DNA of 38,105 bases from Accumulibacter sp. (GTDB lineage: Bacteria; Pseudomonadota; Gammaproteobacteria; Burkholderiales; Rhodocyclaceae): NCBI RefSeq assembly GCF_029255125.1, contig NZ_JAPUVR010000139.1:1-38105 (forward strand), in the 5' to 3' direction. Made by a program: the position numbers and the translations under genes. The notes under the pieces are model-generated. The model was given only the letters and a program-made list of their open reading frames with translations, was not told the DNA's origin and did no database searches. Below, in pieces: positions 16,240 through 25,044 of the stretch. Numbering within the stretch: the first letter of the stretch is position 1; every line of letters begins with the position of its first letter.

Positions 16240-19200
16240 ATGGCACGCATTCACGCTTTCCTGCAGCTTGACCCCGAGCGCTCGCCCGAGCAGATCGATT
16301 TCCTGCGCAGCCGGGCGAGCGTCCTGCGCGAAGCCGGCGGGCAGTTCTGGGTCGAGCTCGACGAAGCGCAGGTCGCGACCTTCGTTGCCGAAGGCTTTGC
16401 GGTGACGACCGACGCCAACGCCGGCGTACTCAGCCTCGGCCCGCTGAGTTTCCGTCCGGCGAGCGAAACGCCGCAGCCGCCGGCGCAGCTCACCGCCGCC
16501 TTGCCGAGCGGCGAGCAGACGCCTTTCTGGCTGGTCCATTTCGTCGCGCCGGTCGACAAGGCGTGGCTGGTCGACCTCGTGCTCGCCGGCGCTGTGCAAG
16601 TGCAAGTGGTCGACGCCTGCAGCGCCGTGTTCAGCATGACGGCGGCAACGGCGGACGCTGTGCGCGCGCTGCCGGTGGTCGATTTCGTCGGGGCCTACCA
16701 CCCGGCGTACGCCGTCGACCTCGATCTGGCTGGCGTCGATCAAGTGTTTACCGCCGCCTCGCTGGCGACCTTGACGTTGAACCTTCCGCCCGCCACCGGC
16801 GAAGGGAATCTGCAGGTGCAGCTTTTCGACGCGCTCGACGAGGCGAGCGTGCGCCCGCTGCTGGAAGCCGCCGGGGCTACCATCGTGGCCGAAACGGCCG
16901 GTGGTTTTCTGCTCAGCGTCGCGCCCGAGCGCTGTCCGGCGATCCTCGCCGTGCCCGGCGTCTTCCATGCGGCACTGCCCGCGCGCATCGATCTGTGCAG
17001 CCACCACGCCGGGGTGATCGTCGGCGCCAACCAGGTTCGCCAACTGGGAACGGTCAACTTTCTGGTCAATCTCGATGGGGCAAGCGAAATCGGCGCGGTC
17101 GTCGATTCCGGCTTCGACGTCGGCAGCCTGGCTGGCGCGGTCGTTCCGCTGACCGGCGCGATGACGCCGTTTCATCCCGATCTGGCGACCAGCATGCGCC
17201 TGCTGCGCAACAGCAACACGCCGCAAAACACGGCGCTCGGCGTTCCCGACGGCGCTCCGCACGGAACGCACGTGGCCGGCATCGTTGCCGGCGACGGTAG
17301 CGCTTCGGGCGGTGCCAACCGCGGGATGGCGCCGCGCAGCGCCTTGATCGGACTGGCTCCGCTGCCCAACAACTTCCGCGTCCCGTTCAACTTTGCCGAA
17401 ATCAACGGCGCGCGCGTCATCAACAATTCCTGGGGCAGCTCGTTTGTCGGCGGCAACAACAACCGCTACACGCCTAACGAGTCGCAGGCGGTCGACCGCT
17501 GGTGCTTCGACCACCCAGACGTTCTCCTCGTCTTCTCCGCCGGCAACGACGAGAGCGATACCTTTGGCGGTGCCGATGGCGTCCTCGACGCGCGTACGCT
17601 GCGCCTGCAGGCGGCGGCGAAGAATGTCCTCGCCGTCGGCGCCTCGGAAAACCTGCGCGTGGACAGCGGTTGGCGCGACAACTACCGCGCGTTCTTTCCC
17701 GGCCGCTATTCGCACGCCGCATTCAACGTCTCCGCGAACGCGCCGGCGAACGCCTTCAGCATGTCGGACAACGCCGACGACATCGGTCTGTTCAGCGATC
17801 GCGGGCGCGTGCGGACGAACGGTCTGGTCAACACGAACCGGGTCAAGCCCGATCTCGTGGCGCCGGGGACGAACGTCCTTTCCTGCCGTTCGCAGTTCGT
17901 TGCCCAGCCGCCCGGTCTGCCGGCGCCGCCGATCGCGCCGGCGTTCTGGAACGCCAACTCGGACTCGATGCTGCCGCCCGGGCTGAGTCGCAACCTTTAC
18001 CATATCCTGACCGGGACGAGCATGGCGACGCCGGTGGTCAGCGGTTCGGCGCTGCTCGTCCGCCAGTTCTACCGCACGCGTTTTGCCCAGATGCGCCGGC
18101 CGCTCTTGCTCGACGGCGTGCCGCTGCCGGATGCGGCGCCGCTACCGGTCTTCGGTCATCCGCCAGCGATTGCCCGGCACGCCGACGGGCTGGTCTGCGC
18201 CTGGCTGAGGCCGGCGCTGCCGGCCGAGCAGAAAAACATCGTCGGCATGCGCATCGGGCGCAATCTGGCACCGATCGATGCCCAGCCGGTGCATCTGCAC
18301 GACGATGTCGGCGAGCACGCGGCGCCGAAGCTGGCCAGCGTCGGCGAGCGGACCTACCTGCTGCACCGGCAGCGCGACGGCAAGATGCGCCTGACGTGCT
18401 ACGACCGGGCGCTGCAACTGGTCGCCGGCTTCGGCAGCGCCGGCAGCGTCGTCCTGGCGCCCGACGCGCGCACCGACGACGCGGTACCGCCCGACCTGAT
18501 CGCAGTCGGCGAGCGGCTGGTTTGCGTCTTCCCGGCGGTCGGCGGCAACGGCTACTTCTTCCAGCGCTTCCGCGCCGACAACGGCAACGCGGTCGATGCC
18601 GCGTCGATCAGCTTCCTGTTCCACGACGCCACCGGTCCGCATCGTCCGCTGGTCTGGAACGGCAACTGCTTCACCGTCTGCGGCGTCGTGCACGCGGGCA
18701 ACTACCGCCTGCAGCTGCGACAGATGAACGACGCCGGACAGGTGCAGGGCGCCGGCCCGCTGACCGTGCTCGAACAGGCCGCCGAGTTGCGCGAACCCTG
18801 CCTGCTCTGGGACCCGCGCGGGGCGCGTCACGTCCTCGTCTGGTGCGACGCGCGGACGATCGCCGGCGGTGAAATCTGGCTGCAGTTCCTCGACCGCAAC
18901 GCAGCCGCCAGCGGCGCGCCACGCCTCGTCGTCAGCCTCGCCGCCGGTCAGCACCTGCGCCGACCGCGTATCATCAATCACCCGGACGGCGGATACGCGC
19001 TGTTCTGGGAAGACGACACGCAAGACGGCCACTACGACCTGTACCTGGCTTTTCTCGACGCCAACGGGGCGCCCGACAGCCGCCTGCCAATCGCCGCCGA
19101 CGATGCGCTCGGCCGTCGTCTGCGCCGCCTGTCGGATACCCCCGGCGATACGGCCGGCTTTGCCAGCTTTGCCGACAGCGAAGGGTTCTCGCTGATCTAT

Positions 19201-21270
19201 CAGAGCCCGGACGAGCTCAATTCCGACCGACTCGGCGTCTACCTGCTCAATCTGACGCGCGCCGGCGCTTTCGCCGCGCAGGAAGAGCCCACCACGCCGC
19301 TCCTGAAGAGCGGGCGCTACGTCGTCGCCACGTTGCTCGAACACGAAAGTACGGCGATTTCAGCGCTCTCGGCGGTGTGGAGCGGTGGCGCCTACTATCT
19401 GCTGCGTCAGGCTCCCGGCGACGACCTGCACGACCGGCTGCAGTGGTTGCGCCTGCACGCCGACGGGGCGATCGACGAGAGCTTCGGCGTCGCCGGCGTG
19501 CGCGAGCGGCCGACGACCTTCCTCGTCCTCGGTTGCGAAATGCTGTGGACCGGCAACGACCGTCTGATCTCGGCCGCCAACGACGCGCTGGGCGGCATCA
19601 CGCTGCACCTGCACGACGCGCTCGGCGCACCCGTCGCCGACTTCGGAACCGGCGGTGCGGCGGCGCTGGTCGACAACGTGACGGTGCACGACCGGATCAC
19701 GCCACAACTCGGTTTCTTCACGGCGCCGGCTTTCCACCTGGTCGTCGGTTACGGAACGACGCAGGCCGGTGTGCTGCAATTGCGCCAGCAGCGCGTCAAC
19801 CGGCTCGGCGTGCGCGTCGGCACGGCGGTCAATCTGGCGCGCGCCGACGGCGTGGCGCGCCACGACTGGTTCCAGTACGTGAATAGCGAAGCGCGCTCGA
19901 TTGCCATCTACCACCGGGTGAACGGCGCGCTGACGCGCGTCCATTGCCGGCGCTACCGCCTCGACGGCACGCCCGATGGGGCCGAGCGCAACCTCAGCGC
20001 GGCCGCCGGCGAAGCGATCAACGGCGTCATCGCGCGCCGGCCGACCGCCGCCAACTCGAGCAACCGCGAATATGCGGCGGCTTGGCAGTACCGCGCGAGC
20101 AACGCGGCGCGCTGGGAGATTCACTTTGCCCGCCTCGATCGGCAGGGGCAGCCGATGGCCAATCCACCGGCCAACGCGCCGCCGATGCCGGTCAGCGATG
20201 TGCCGGTGATCACGCCGGCGACCGCCGGCTGGAGCGCGACGCGCGACGCCGTCGAACCGCTGCTCGTGTGCACCTGCACGCACGAAGCGTGGGCCAATCC
20301 GCCGGCGGTGCTGCCCGCCGGGACCAGCTTGCCGGTATGGAGCCCGGCCTACGGCCTGGCCTGGATCGGCGTCGAAACCGACGGTTCGCGCCTGCTGTTC
20401 TTTACTGCGCTGGACGAGAACGGCCGCCAACTCGTCGTCACGCCGCCGCCACCGGCGGCTGGCCCGCTCGCGGCGCGCGCGCCGGTCGGCATCCTGCAGC
20501 TCAGTTCGCCGACGGCGCGCGTGCAGGATTTCAAGCTGGTCTGGAACGGCCGCGTCTTCTTCATCTCCTGGGTCGAGGAGGAAAGCGGACGTCTGCGGCA
20601 CCGCCATACCGTGGTCAACCGGCACGCCAGCCAGAACGCCAACGAACTGCCGAGCGCCGCGCTGTTGCGTGCGACGCTGATCAACGGTGCGACCAACATC
20701 ACGCCCGGTGCGCTGCCCGACACGGCCGCCGGCTACGGCTGGGGCCGGGTCAATTTGCGCCAGAGTCTGGCGCCGGCGCCGCCGGTGACGCTGCACGTGC
20801 GCGACGACTGCGCCATCGGTCCCGGTCGCAGTGTGCGCTACCGCTTCGTCCTGCCCGCCGGCAGCGCCTTGCTGCGCGTCACGCTCAACTGGACCGACCC
20901 GCCCGGGCCGCGCTTGATCAACCATCTGCACCTGAGCGTGCGCGCACCGGCGCCGACCGGTGCCGCCCAGCGACCGGAGTTTCGCGGCAACCTGTGGCAA
21001 ACGGCGGCCGGCCAGACGCACCTGTCGCGACCCATCGCCAATCCGCCGGTCGCCGCTGACGCGCACGAGAACATCCAGACCTTCAAGCAGGTCGTCCTCG
21101 CCAACCCGCTCCCCGGTGAGTACGAGGTCGAGGTGTCCGCCGCGATCTTCCCGGCCGATCCGTTCAACCAGCAGAACCTGCAGGCTTTCGCGCTAGTCTT
21201 TGCCGGCAGCGGGCGCGAGCTGCGTTTCAACCAGCCGGCTCCGGCGGTGAGCGGAACCGGAATCTACTGA
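16240..21270 (+). CDS. Giant S8 (subtilisin-like) serine protease with domain insertion
   Basis: GGAGG sits five bases before the ATG chosen; the frame is open upstream into the previous gene. In this 1676-residue protein, residues 1-265 hold two or three prodomain-like modules (for example VDFVGAYHPAYAVD). The catalytic triad is Asp289 (VVDSG), His341 (HGTHVAG) and Ser594 (GTSMATP), with Asn436 (SAGND) for the oxyanion hole. The catalytic domain is interrupted after about residue 620 and resumes at PSAALLRATLINGA (1471 on) and GWGRVNL (about 1500-1506). It is followed by a C-terminal sandwich like that of KP-43-type proteases (1515-1676). The intervening 845 residues show repeating strand units with LVWNG-like motifs, suggesting beta-propellers. 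There is no signal peptide, so it may be cytosolic, processed with the machine, or carried by it. Confidence 0.9.
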   Translation: MARIHAFLQLDPERSPEQIDFLRSRASVLREAGGQFWVELDEAQVATFVAEGFAVTTDANAGVLSLGPLSFRPASETPQPPAQLTAALPSGEQTPFWLVHFVAPVDKAWLVDLVLAGAVQVQVVDACSAVFSMTAATADAVRALPVVDFVGAYHPAYAVDLDLAGVDQVFTAASLATLTLNLPPATGEGNLQVQLFDALDEASVRPLLEAAGATIVAETAGGFLLSVAPERCPAILAVPGVFHAALPARIDLCSHHAGVIVGANQVRQLGTVNFLVNLDGASEIGAVVDSGFDVGSLAGAVVPLTGAMTPFHPDLATSMRLLRNSNTPQNTALGVPDGAPHGTHVAGIVAGDGSASGGANRGMAPRSALIGLAPLPNNFRVPFNFAEINGARVINNSWGSSFVGGNNNRYTPNESQAVDRWCFDHPDVLLVFSAGNDESDTFGGADGVLDARTLRLQAAAKNVLAVGASENLRVDSGWRDNYRAFFPGRYSHAAFNVSANAPANAFSMSDNADDIGLFSDRGRVRTNGLVNTNRVKPDLVAPGTNVLSCRSQFVAQPPGLPAPPIAPAFWNANSDSMLPPGLSRNLYHILTGTSMATPVVSGSALLVRQFYRTRFAQMRRPLLLDGVPLPDAAPLPVFGHPPAIARHADGLVCAWLRPALPAEQKNIVGMRIGRNLAPIDAQPVHLHDDVGEHAAPKLASVGERTYLLHRQRDGKMRLTCYDRALQLVAGFGSAGSVVLAPDARTDDAVPPDLIAVGERLVCVFPAVGGNGYFFQRFRADNGNAVDAASISFLFHDATGPHRPLVWNGNCFTVCGVVHAGNYRLQLRQMNDAGQVQGAGPLTVLEQAAELREPCLLWDPRGARHVLVWCDARTIAGGEIWLQFLDRNAAASGAPRLVVSLAAGQHLRRPRIINHPDGGYALFWEDDTQDGHYDLYLAFLDANGAPDSRLPIAADDALGRRLRRLSDTPGDTAGFASFADSEGFSLIYQSPDELNSDRLGVYLLNLTRAGAFAAQEEPTTPLLKSGRYVVATLLEHESTAISALSAVWSGGAYYLLRQAPGDDLHDRLQWLRLHADGAIDESFGVAGVRERPTTFLVLGCEMLWTGNDRLISAANDALGGITLHLHDALGAPVADFGTGGAAALVDNVTVHDRITPQLGFFTAPAFHLVVGYGTTQAGVLQLRQQRVNRLGVRVGTAVNLARADGVARHDWFQYVNSEARSIAIYHRVNGALTRVHCRRYRLDGTPDGAERNLSAAAGEAINGVIARRPTAANSSNREYAAAWQYRASNAARWEIHFARLDRQGQPMANPPANAPPMPVSDVPVITPATAGWSATRDAVEPLLVCTCTHEAWANPPAVLPAGTSLPVWSPAYGLAWIGVETDGSRLLFFTALDENGRQLVVTPPPPAAGPLAARAPVGILQLSSPTARVQDFKLVWNGRVFFISWVEEESGRLRHRHTVVNRHASQNANELPSAALLRATLINGATNITPGALPDTAAGYGWGRVNLRQSLAPAPPVTLHVRDDCAIGPGRSVRYRFVLPAGSALLRVTLNWTDPPGPRLINHLHLSVRAPAPTGAAQRPEFRGNLWQTAAGQTHLSRPIANPPVAADAHENIQTFKQVVLANPLPGEYEVEVSAAIFPADPFNQQNLQAFALVFAGSGRELRFNQPAPAVSGTGIY

Positions 21271-21327
21271 GCGGGGTCGGCGGGCCGGCAGCGCGCGACG
21301 CGTTCGCCCGCCCTGCCTGGGCCGCCT

Positions 21328-21354
21328 GCCCGGGCACGGCGGGCCCGGGCTTTC
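21328..21354 (+). terminator. Possible intrinsic terminator of the injection-system operon
   Basis: An 8-base perfect stem (GCCCGGGC on both sides) with a 7-base loop is followed by TTTCT, about 58 bases after the protease stop. The T-tract is weak, but position and orientation fit the end of the long operon. Confidence 0.4.
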
Positions 21355-21425
21355 TCGCCCAAGCTTGCGCGAAAAGCGGATAATCGGCGTTTTTCCGGGG
21401 CGCCATTTCCCCGATGGAGTTCGCC

Positions 21426-22502
21426 GTGACCCGACCGTGCAACGACAGCTTTCTGCGCGCCCTGCTCAAGGAGCCTTGCCCGCACACCCCGATCTGGCTG
21501 ATGCGGCAAGCCGGCCGCTACCTGCCCGAATACTGCGAAACCCGCCGACGCGCCGGGAGCTTCCTGAACCTGTGCAAGAATCCGGCGCTCGCCTGCGAGG
21601 TCACGCTGCAGCCGCTGGCGCGCTATCCACTCGATGCCGCCATTCTCTTCTCGGATATCCTGACGATTCCCGACGCGATGGGACTCGGTCTGTATTTCAC
21701 CGATGGCGAGGGCCCTCGCTTCGAGCGGCCGCTGCGTGAAGAGTGGGCGATTCGCGACCTGAGTGCGCCCGACCCCTGGGATCACCTGCGTTATGTGACG
21801 GACGCGGTGGCCGAGATCCGGCGCGCGCTGAACGGTTCGGTGCCGCTGATCGGCTTCGCCGGCAGTCCTTACACGCTGGCGTGTTACATGGTCGAAGGCG
21901 GCGCGAGCAACGATTACCGCCGGATCAAGCGCATGCTCTACGAGCGCCCGGACCTGCTGCACCGGATACTCACGGTGACCGCGCAGGCCGTCACCGCGTA
22001 TCTGAACGCGCAAATCGAAGCCGGCGCCCAGGCGGTGATGATCTTCGATTCGTGGGGTGGTTCGCTGTCGGCTGCCGCCTACCAGGAGTTTTCGCTCGCC
22101 TATATGGAAAGGATCGTTGCCGGTCTGACGAAGGAAAAGGCCGGCGAGCGCATCCCGTCGATCGTCTTCACCAAGGGCGGCGGTCTGTGGCTGGAACAGA
22201 TCGCGCGCATCGGCAGCGATGCCATCGGCCTCGACTGGACGATAGACATCGGCGAGGCGCGCCGGCGGGTGGGCGATCGGGTCGCGCTGCAGGGCAACCT
22301 CGATCCGGGCGTTCTCTTTGCACCGCCGGAAACGATCGCCGCCGAGGCGCGCCGCGTGCTCACCAGCTACGGGGCCGGCGGGACGGGACATGTGTTCAAT
22401 CTGGGCCACGGCATCTCGCAATTCACGCCACCGGAAAGCGTTGCCGCCTTGGTCGATGCGGTGCATATGATGAGTCGCGTCAAGGCTGGAAACGACGCAT
22501 AA
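21426..22502 (+). CDS. hemE: Uroporphyrinogen decarboxylase
   Basis: HemE decarboxylates uroporphyrinogen III to coproporphyrinogen III in cytosolic haem synthesis. The product has the family signatures [13 protein letters not shown] near the N-terminus, [17 protein letters not shown] in the middle, IFDSWGG, and the C-terminal GHGI. The GTG at 21426 is preferred: GGAG lies six bases upstream and it gives [10 protein letters not shown], matching the usual family N-terminus and length (358 residues). An in-frame ATG at 21414 would add four residues. It lies 155 bases after the protease and is unrelated to it in function. Confidence 0.96.
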   Translation: MTRPCNDSFLRALLKEPCPHTPIWLMRQAGRYLPEYCETRRRAGSFLNLCKNPALACEVTLQPLARYPLDAAILFSDILTIPDAMGLGLYFTDGEGPRFERPLREEWAIRDLSAPDPWDHLRYVTDAVAEIRRALNGSVPLIGFAGSPYTLACYMVEGGASNDYRRIKRMLYERPDLLHRILTVTAQAVTAYLNAQIEAGAQAVMIFDSWGGSLSAAAYQEFSLAYMERIVAGLTKEKAGERIPSIVFTKGGGLWLEQIARIGSDAIGLDWTIDIGEARRRVGDRVALQGNLDPGVLFAPPETIAAEARRVLTSYGAGGTGHVFNLGHGISQFTPPESVAALVDAVHMMSRVKAGNDA

Positions 22503-22840
22503 GAGGCCACTTGGAACGCACTTATTCACAGAATGTCCCACAGGTCAAGCCCAAGCGGCGCGATTTTTTGGTGACTTGGCGATAATTTTCAACGCATTGA
22601 TTTAGAATAAGTTGAAAGTTGCACATTTTTTTGGCAACCGGCCTGAAACCCTTGCTCCGCGGGCCTTTCGGTTCCTCGGCGCGGTTTTGTCCACACCTTT
22701 ATTCACAAGCGCTGTGTACCGTCTCGAAAGCTCCGATAACTGAACACTTTACCCCGCATTGCCAGAACTGGAGCGAGCTTCCGGCGGTAACTGACGACCC
22801 TCCCGAAACGCGCCGCCAGCGCTTTTTGAGGCCGAGCCCC
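22503..22840 (+). promoter_or_regulatory. AT-rich hemE-priA spacer with DnaA-box-like sites
   Basis: This 338-base non-coding stretch contains two perfect matches to the DnaA box TTATNCACA (22522-22530 and 22699-22707) and one single-mismatch site, TTGTCCACA, at 22687-22695. Between them lies an AT-rich tract (about 22562-22632) that stands out in GC-rich DNA. The region precedes priA and could be a DnaA-responsive promoter region or a DnaA titration site. No convincing promoter hexamer pair was found. Function is inferred. Confidence 0.45.
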
Positions 22841-24859
22841 TTGTCGCAAATCGTTCGCGTCGCGCTTGACGTGCCGCTGTACCGCTACTTCGATTACCTG
22901 GTTCCGGGCGACGAACAAGTGACGGCGGCCGACATCGGCCGCCGCGTTCAGGTGCCGTTCGGGCGTCGGACCATGATCGGGATCATCGTTGACCTGCCGC
23001 CAACCAGCGATCTTCCGAACGAGCAACTGCGCCCGATCGAGACGGTATTGCACGACCTGCCCCGCTTGCCGGACGACTGGCTGCGCCTCACCGAGTTCTG
23101 TGCCGGCTACTACCACGCGCCGCCGGGCCAGGTCATGCTGTCGACCCTGCCGGTTGCCTTGCGCTCGCCGAAGTCGGCGAAAGGAGCCAGGCGATTGGCG
23201 CGACCAGCGACGAGCGCGGCGGGCGGACAGGCGCTTCCCGCGCTGCGCGCCGAGCAGGAAGCGGCGCTCGCCGCGATCCACCAGGCCGGTCCCGGCTTCC
23301 ATTCCTTCCTCCTGCACGGCGTCACCGGTAGCGGCAAGACCGAGGTCTATCTGCGCCTGATAGAGTCCAGCTTGCTCGCTGGAAAGCAGGCGCTGCTGCT
23401 CGTGCCCGAGATCAATCTGACACCGCAGCTCGAAGCCCGCGTTGCCGCGCGCTTTCCGTCGGTGGCGCTGGTCAGCCTGCACAGCGGCCTTGGCGAAGCG
23501 GCTCGCCAGCGCAACTGGCAGGCCGCGCTCACTGGTACGGCGCGCATCGTGCTCGGCACGCGCCTCGCTGCATTTACCCCGTTGCCGGAGCTCGGCCTGA
23601 TCGTCGTCGACGAAGAACACGATCCTTCGTTCAAACAGCAGGACGGAGTGCGCTACTCGGCGCGCGATCTTGCCGTCTTTCGGGCGCGCCAGCTTGCCAT
23701 CCCGATTGTCCTCGGCTCGGCGACGCCGTCGCTGGAAAGCTGGGCCAACGCGACCGCGGGTGTTGGCCGCAGCCGCTATCAGCTCCTCTCGCTGCGCGAG
23801 CGGGCGGTCGCCGGCGCTCGGCTGCCGCTCGTCCGGCGCATCGACACGCGCCTCGACCGAGCCGAGAACGGTCTGTCCGCTGCCTTGCGCGCGGCGCTCG
23901 CGCAACGTCTGGAGTGCGGCGAGCAGAGTCTGCTCTTTCTCAACCGGCGCGGCTACGCGCCGGTGGTTGGCTGCCCGGCGTGTGGCTGGACGTCCGGTTG
24001 CCCGCGCTGCGCGGCGCATCTCGTTCTGCACCTGCGCGACCGCTGCCTGCGTTGCCACCACTGCGGCTTCGCCGTGCCGGTGACGAAAGCCTGCCCGACT
24101 TGCGGCAATCAGAATCTGATCGCTTTCGGCCGCGGCACGCAGCGCCTCGAAGCAACGCTCGCCGAGATTTTCCCGCAAGCGCGCGTCCTGCGCGTCGATC
24201 GCGATTCGGCGAGCACGCGACGGCAATGGGAAGCGCTCGCCGCGCGCATCGACGGCGGCCAGGCCGACATCCTGGTCGGCACGCAAATGCTCGCCAAAGG
24301 GCACGATTTCGCGCGCCTTACGCTGGTCGGCGTGATCGCGCCGGATGCGGCGCTGTTTGCCGCCGACTGGCGCGCCGCCGAGCGGCTCTTTGCCCAACTG
24401 ATGCAGGTTGCCGGCCGCGCCGGGCGCGCCGAGCGGCCCGGCGAGGTGCTGATCCAGACGCAGTTCCCCGAGCACCCGCTTTACCAGGCTCTGATCGAGC
24501 ACGACTATCCCGCGTTCGCCGCCGTTCAGCTTGCCGAACGACGGCAGGCCGGTTTCCCGCCGTACGCCTACCAGGCGGTGCTGCGTGCCGAGGCGCGCGA
24601 AATGGGCGAGGCGCTCGCCTTTCTGGCGACGGCGCGCGCCGCCGCGCTGGAAGTGGACAGCGCGGCAGTTACTGCTTACGACCCGGTGCCGATGCGTCTG
24701 GCTCGTCGCGCCAACCGCGAGCGCGCGCAATTGCTCGTCGAATCCGGCTCGCGGCGCGCGCTGCAGGCTTTCCTGAGCACCTGGCAGCTCCGCCTGGTCG
24801 CGCTCAAGCTGCCGGCGCAGCTCAGTTGGCATCTCGAAGTCGACCCGCTCGAGTTGTAG
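22841..24859 (+). CDS. priA: Primosomal protein N' (replication restart helicase PriA)
   Basis: PriA recognises stalled forks and reloads the replicative helicase. The 672-residue product begins at TTG 22841, where LSQIVRVALDVPLYRYFDYL matches the family N-terminus; GAGG lies nine bases upstream. The frame is open further upstream without a family-like start. Motifs: Walker A GVTGSGKTEVYLRL (about 160-173), DEEH box (257-260), the zinc-binding Cys cluster starting CPACGWTSGCPRC (378-390) and continuing through CHHCG and CPTCG, and the helicase motif ILVGTQMLAKGHDF. Length and domain order are normal. Confidence 0.95.
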   Translation: MSQIVRVALDVPLYRYFDYLVPGDEQVTAADIGRRVQVPFGRRTMIGIIVDLPPTSDLPNEQLRPIETVLHDLPRLPDDWLRLTEFCAGYYHAPPGQVMLSTLPVALRSPKSAKGARRLARPATSAAGGQALPALRAEQEAALAAIHQAGPGFHSFLLHGVTGSGKTEVYLRLIESSLLAGKQALLLVPEINLTPQLEARVAARFPSVALVSLHSGLGEAARQRNWQAALTGTARIVLGTRLAAFTPLPELGLIVVDEEHDPSFKQQDGVRYSARDLAVFRARQLAIPIVLGSATPSLESWANATAGVGRSRYQLLSLRERAVAGARLPLVRRIDTRLDRAENGLSAALRAALAQRLECGEQSLLFLNRRGYAPVVGCPACGWTSGCPRCAAHLVLHLRDRCLRCHHCGFAVPVTKACPTCGNQNLIAFGRGTQRLEATLAEIFPQARVLRVDRDSASTRRQWEALAARIDGGQADILVGTQMLAKGHDFARLTLVGVIAPDAALFAADWRAAERLFAQLMQVAGRAGRAERPGEVLIQTQFPEHPLYQALIEHDYPAFAAVQLAERRQAGFPPYAYQAVLRAEAREMGEALAFLATARAAALEVDSAAVTAYDPVPMRLARRANRERAQLLVESGSRRALQAFLSTWQLRLVALKLPAQLSWHLEVDPLEL

Positions 24860-24995
24860 CCCGCCCTGGCCATTGCCGCCGATTTTTTCTCGCGGCGAGT
24901 GTGCAAAAGTACCGCAAAACGCCCGCTCTTCGGCGCTATCCTCGTTCGGCTGGCGAGGTCGACCAGGGCACGGGCAGCACGCGCCGCAGCCGGGA

Positions 24996-25024
24996 TTGAC
25001 TGATCTTGCAGACCGGGCAATACT
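24996..25024 (+). promoter_or_regulatory. Weak sigma-70-like promoter candidate upstream of ppx
   Basis: TTGACT (24996-25001) is separated by 17 bases from AATACT (25019-25024). The first matches the -35 consensus at five of six bases, the second the -10 at four. The predicted start would fall just before the ribosome site, giving a very short leader, so this is only a candidate. Confidence 0.3.
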
Positions 25025-25044
25025 CATTAAAAAGGAGTCTTATC

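Noticed and set aside
1-21270. The whole tail cluster as a complete prophage
   Set aside because: No head, portal, terminase, integrase, repressor or lysis gene is present in the window, and host housekeeping genes follow directly.
22619-22840. An N-terminal extension of priA back to position 22619
   Set aside because: The added residues do not look like PriA, the start would be a TTG in the AT-rich spacer, and the family N-terminus begins at 22841.
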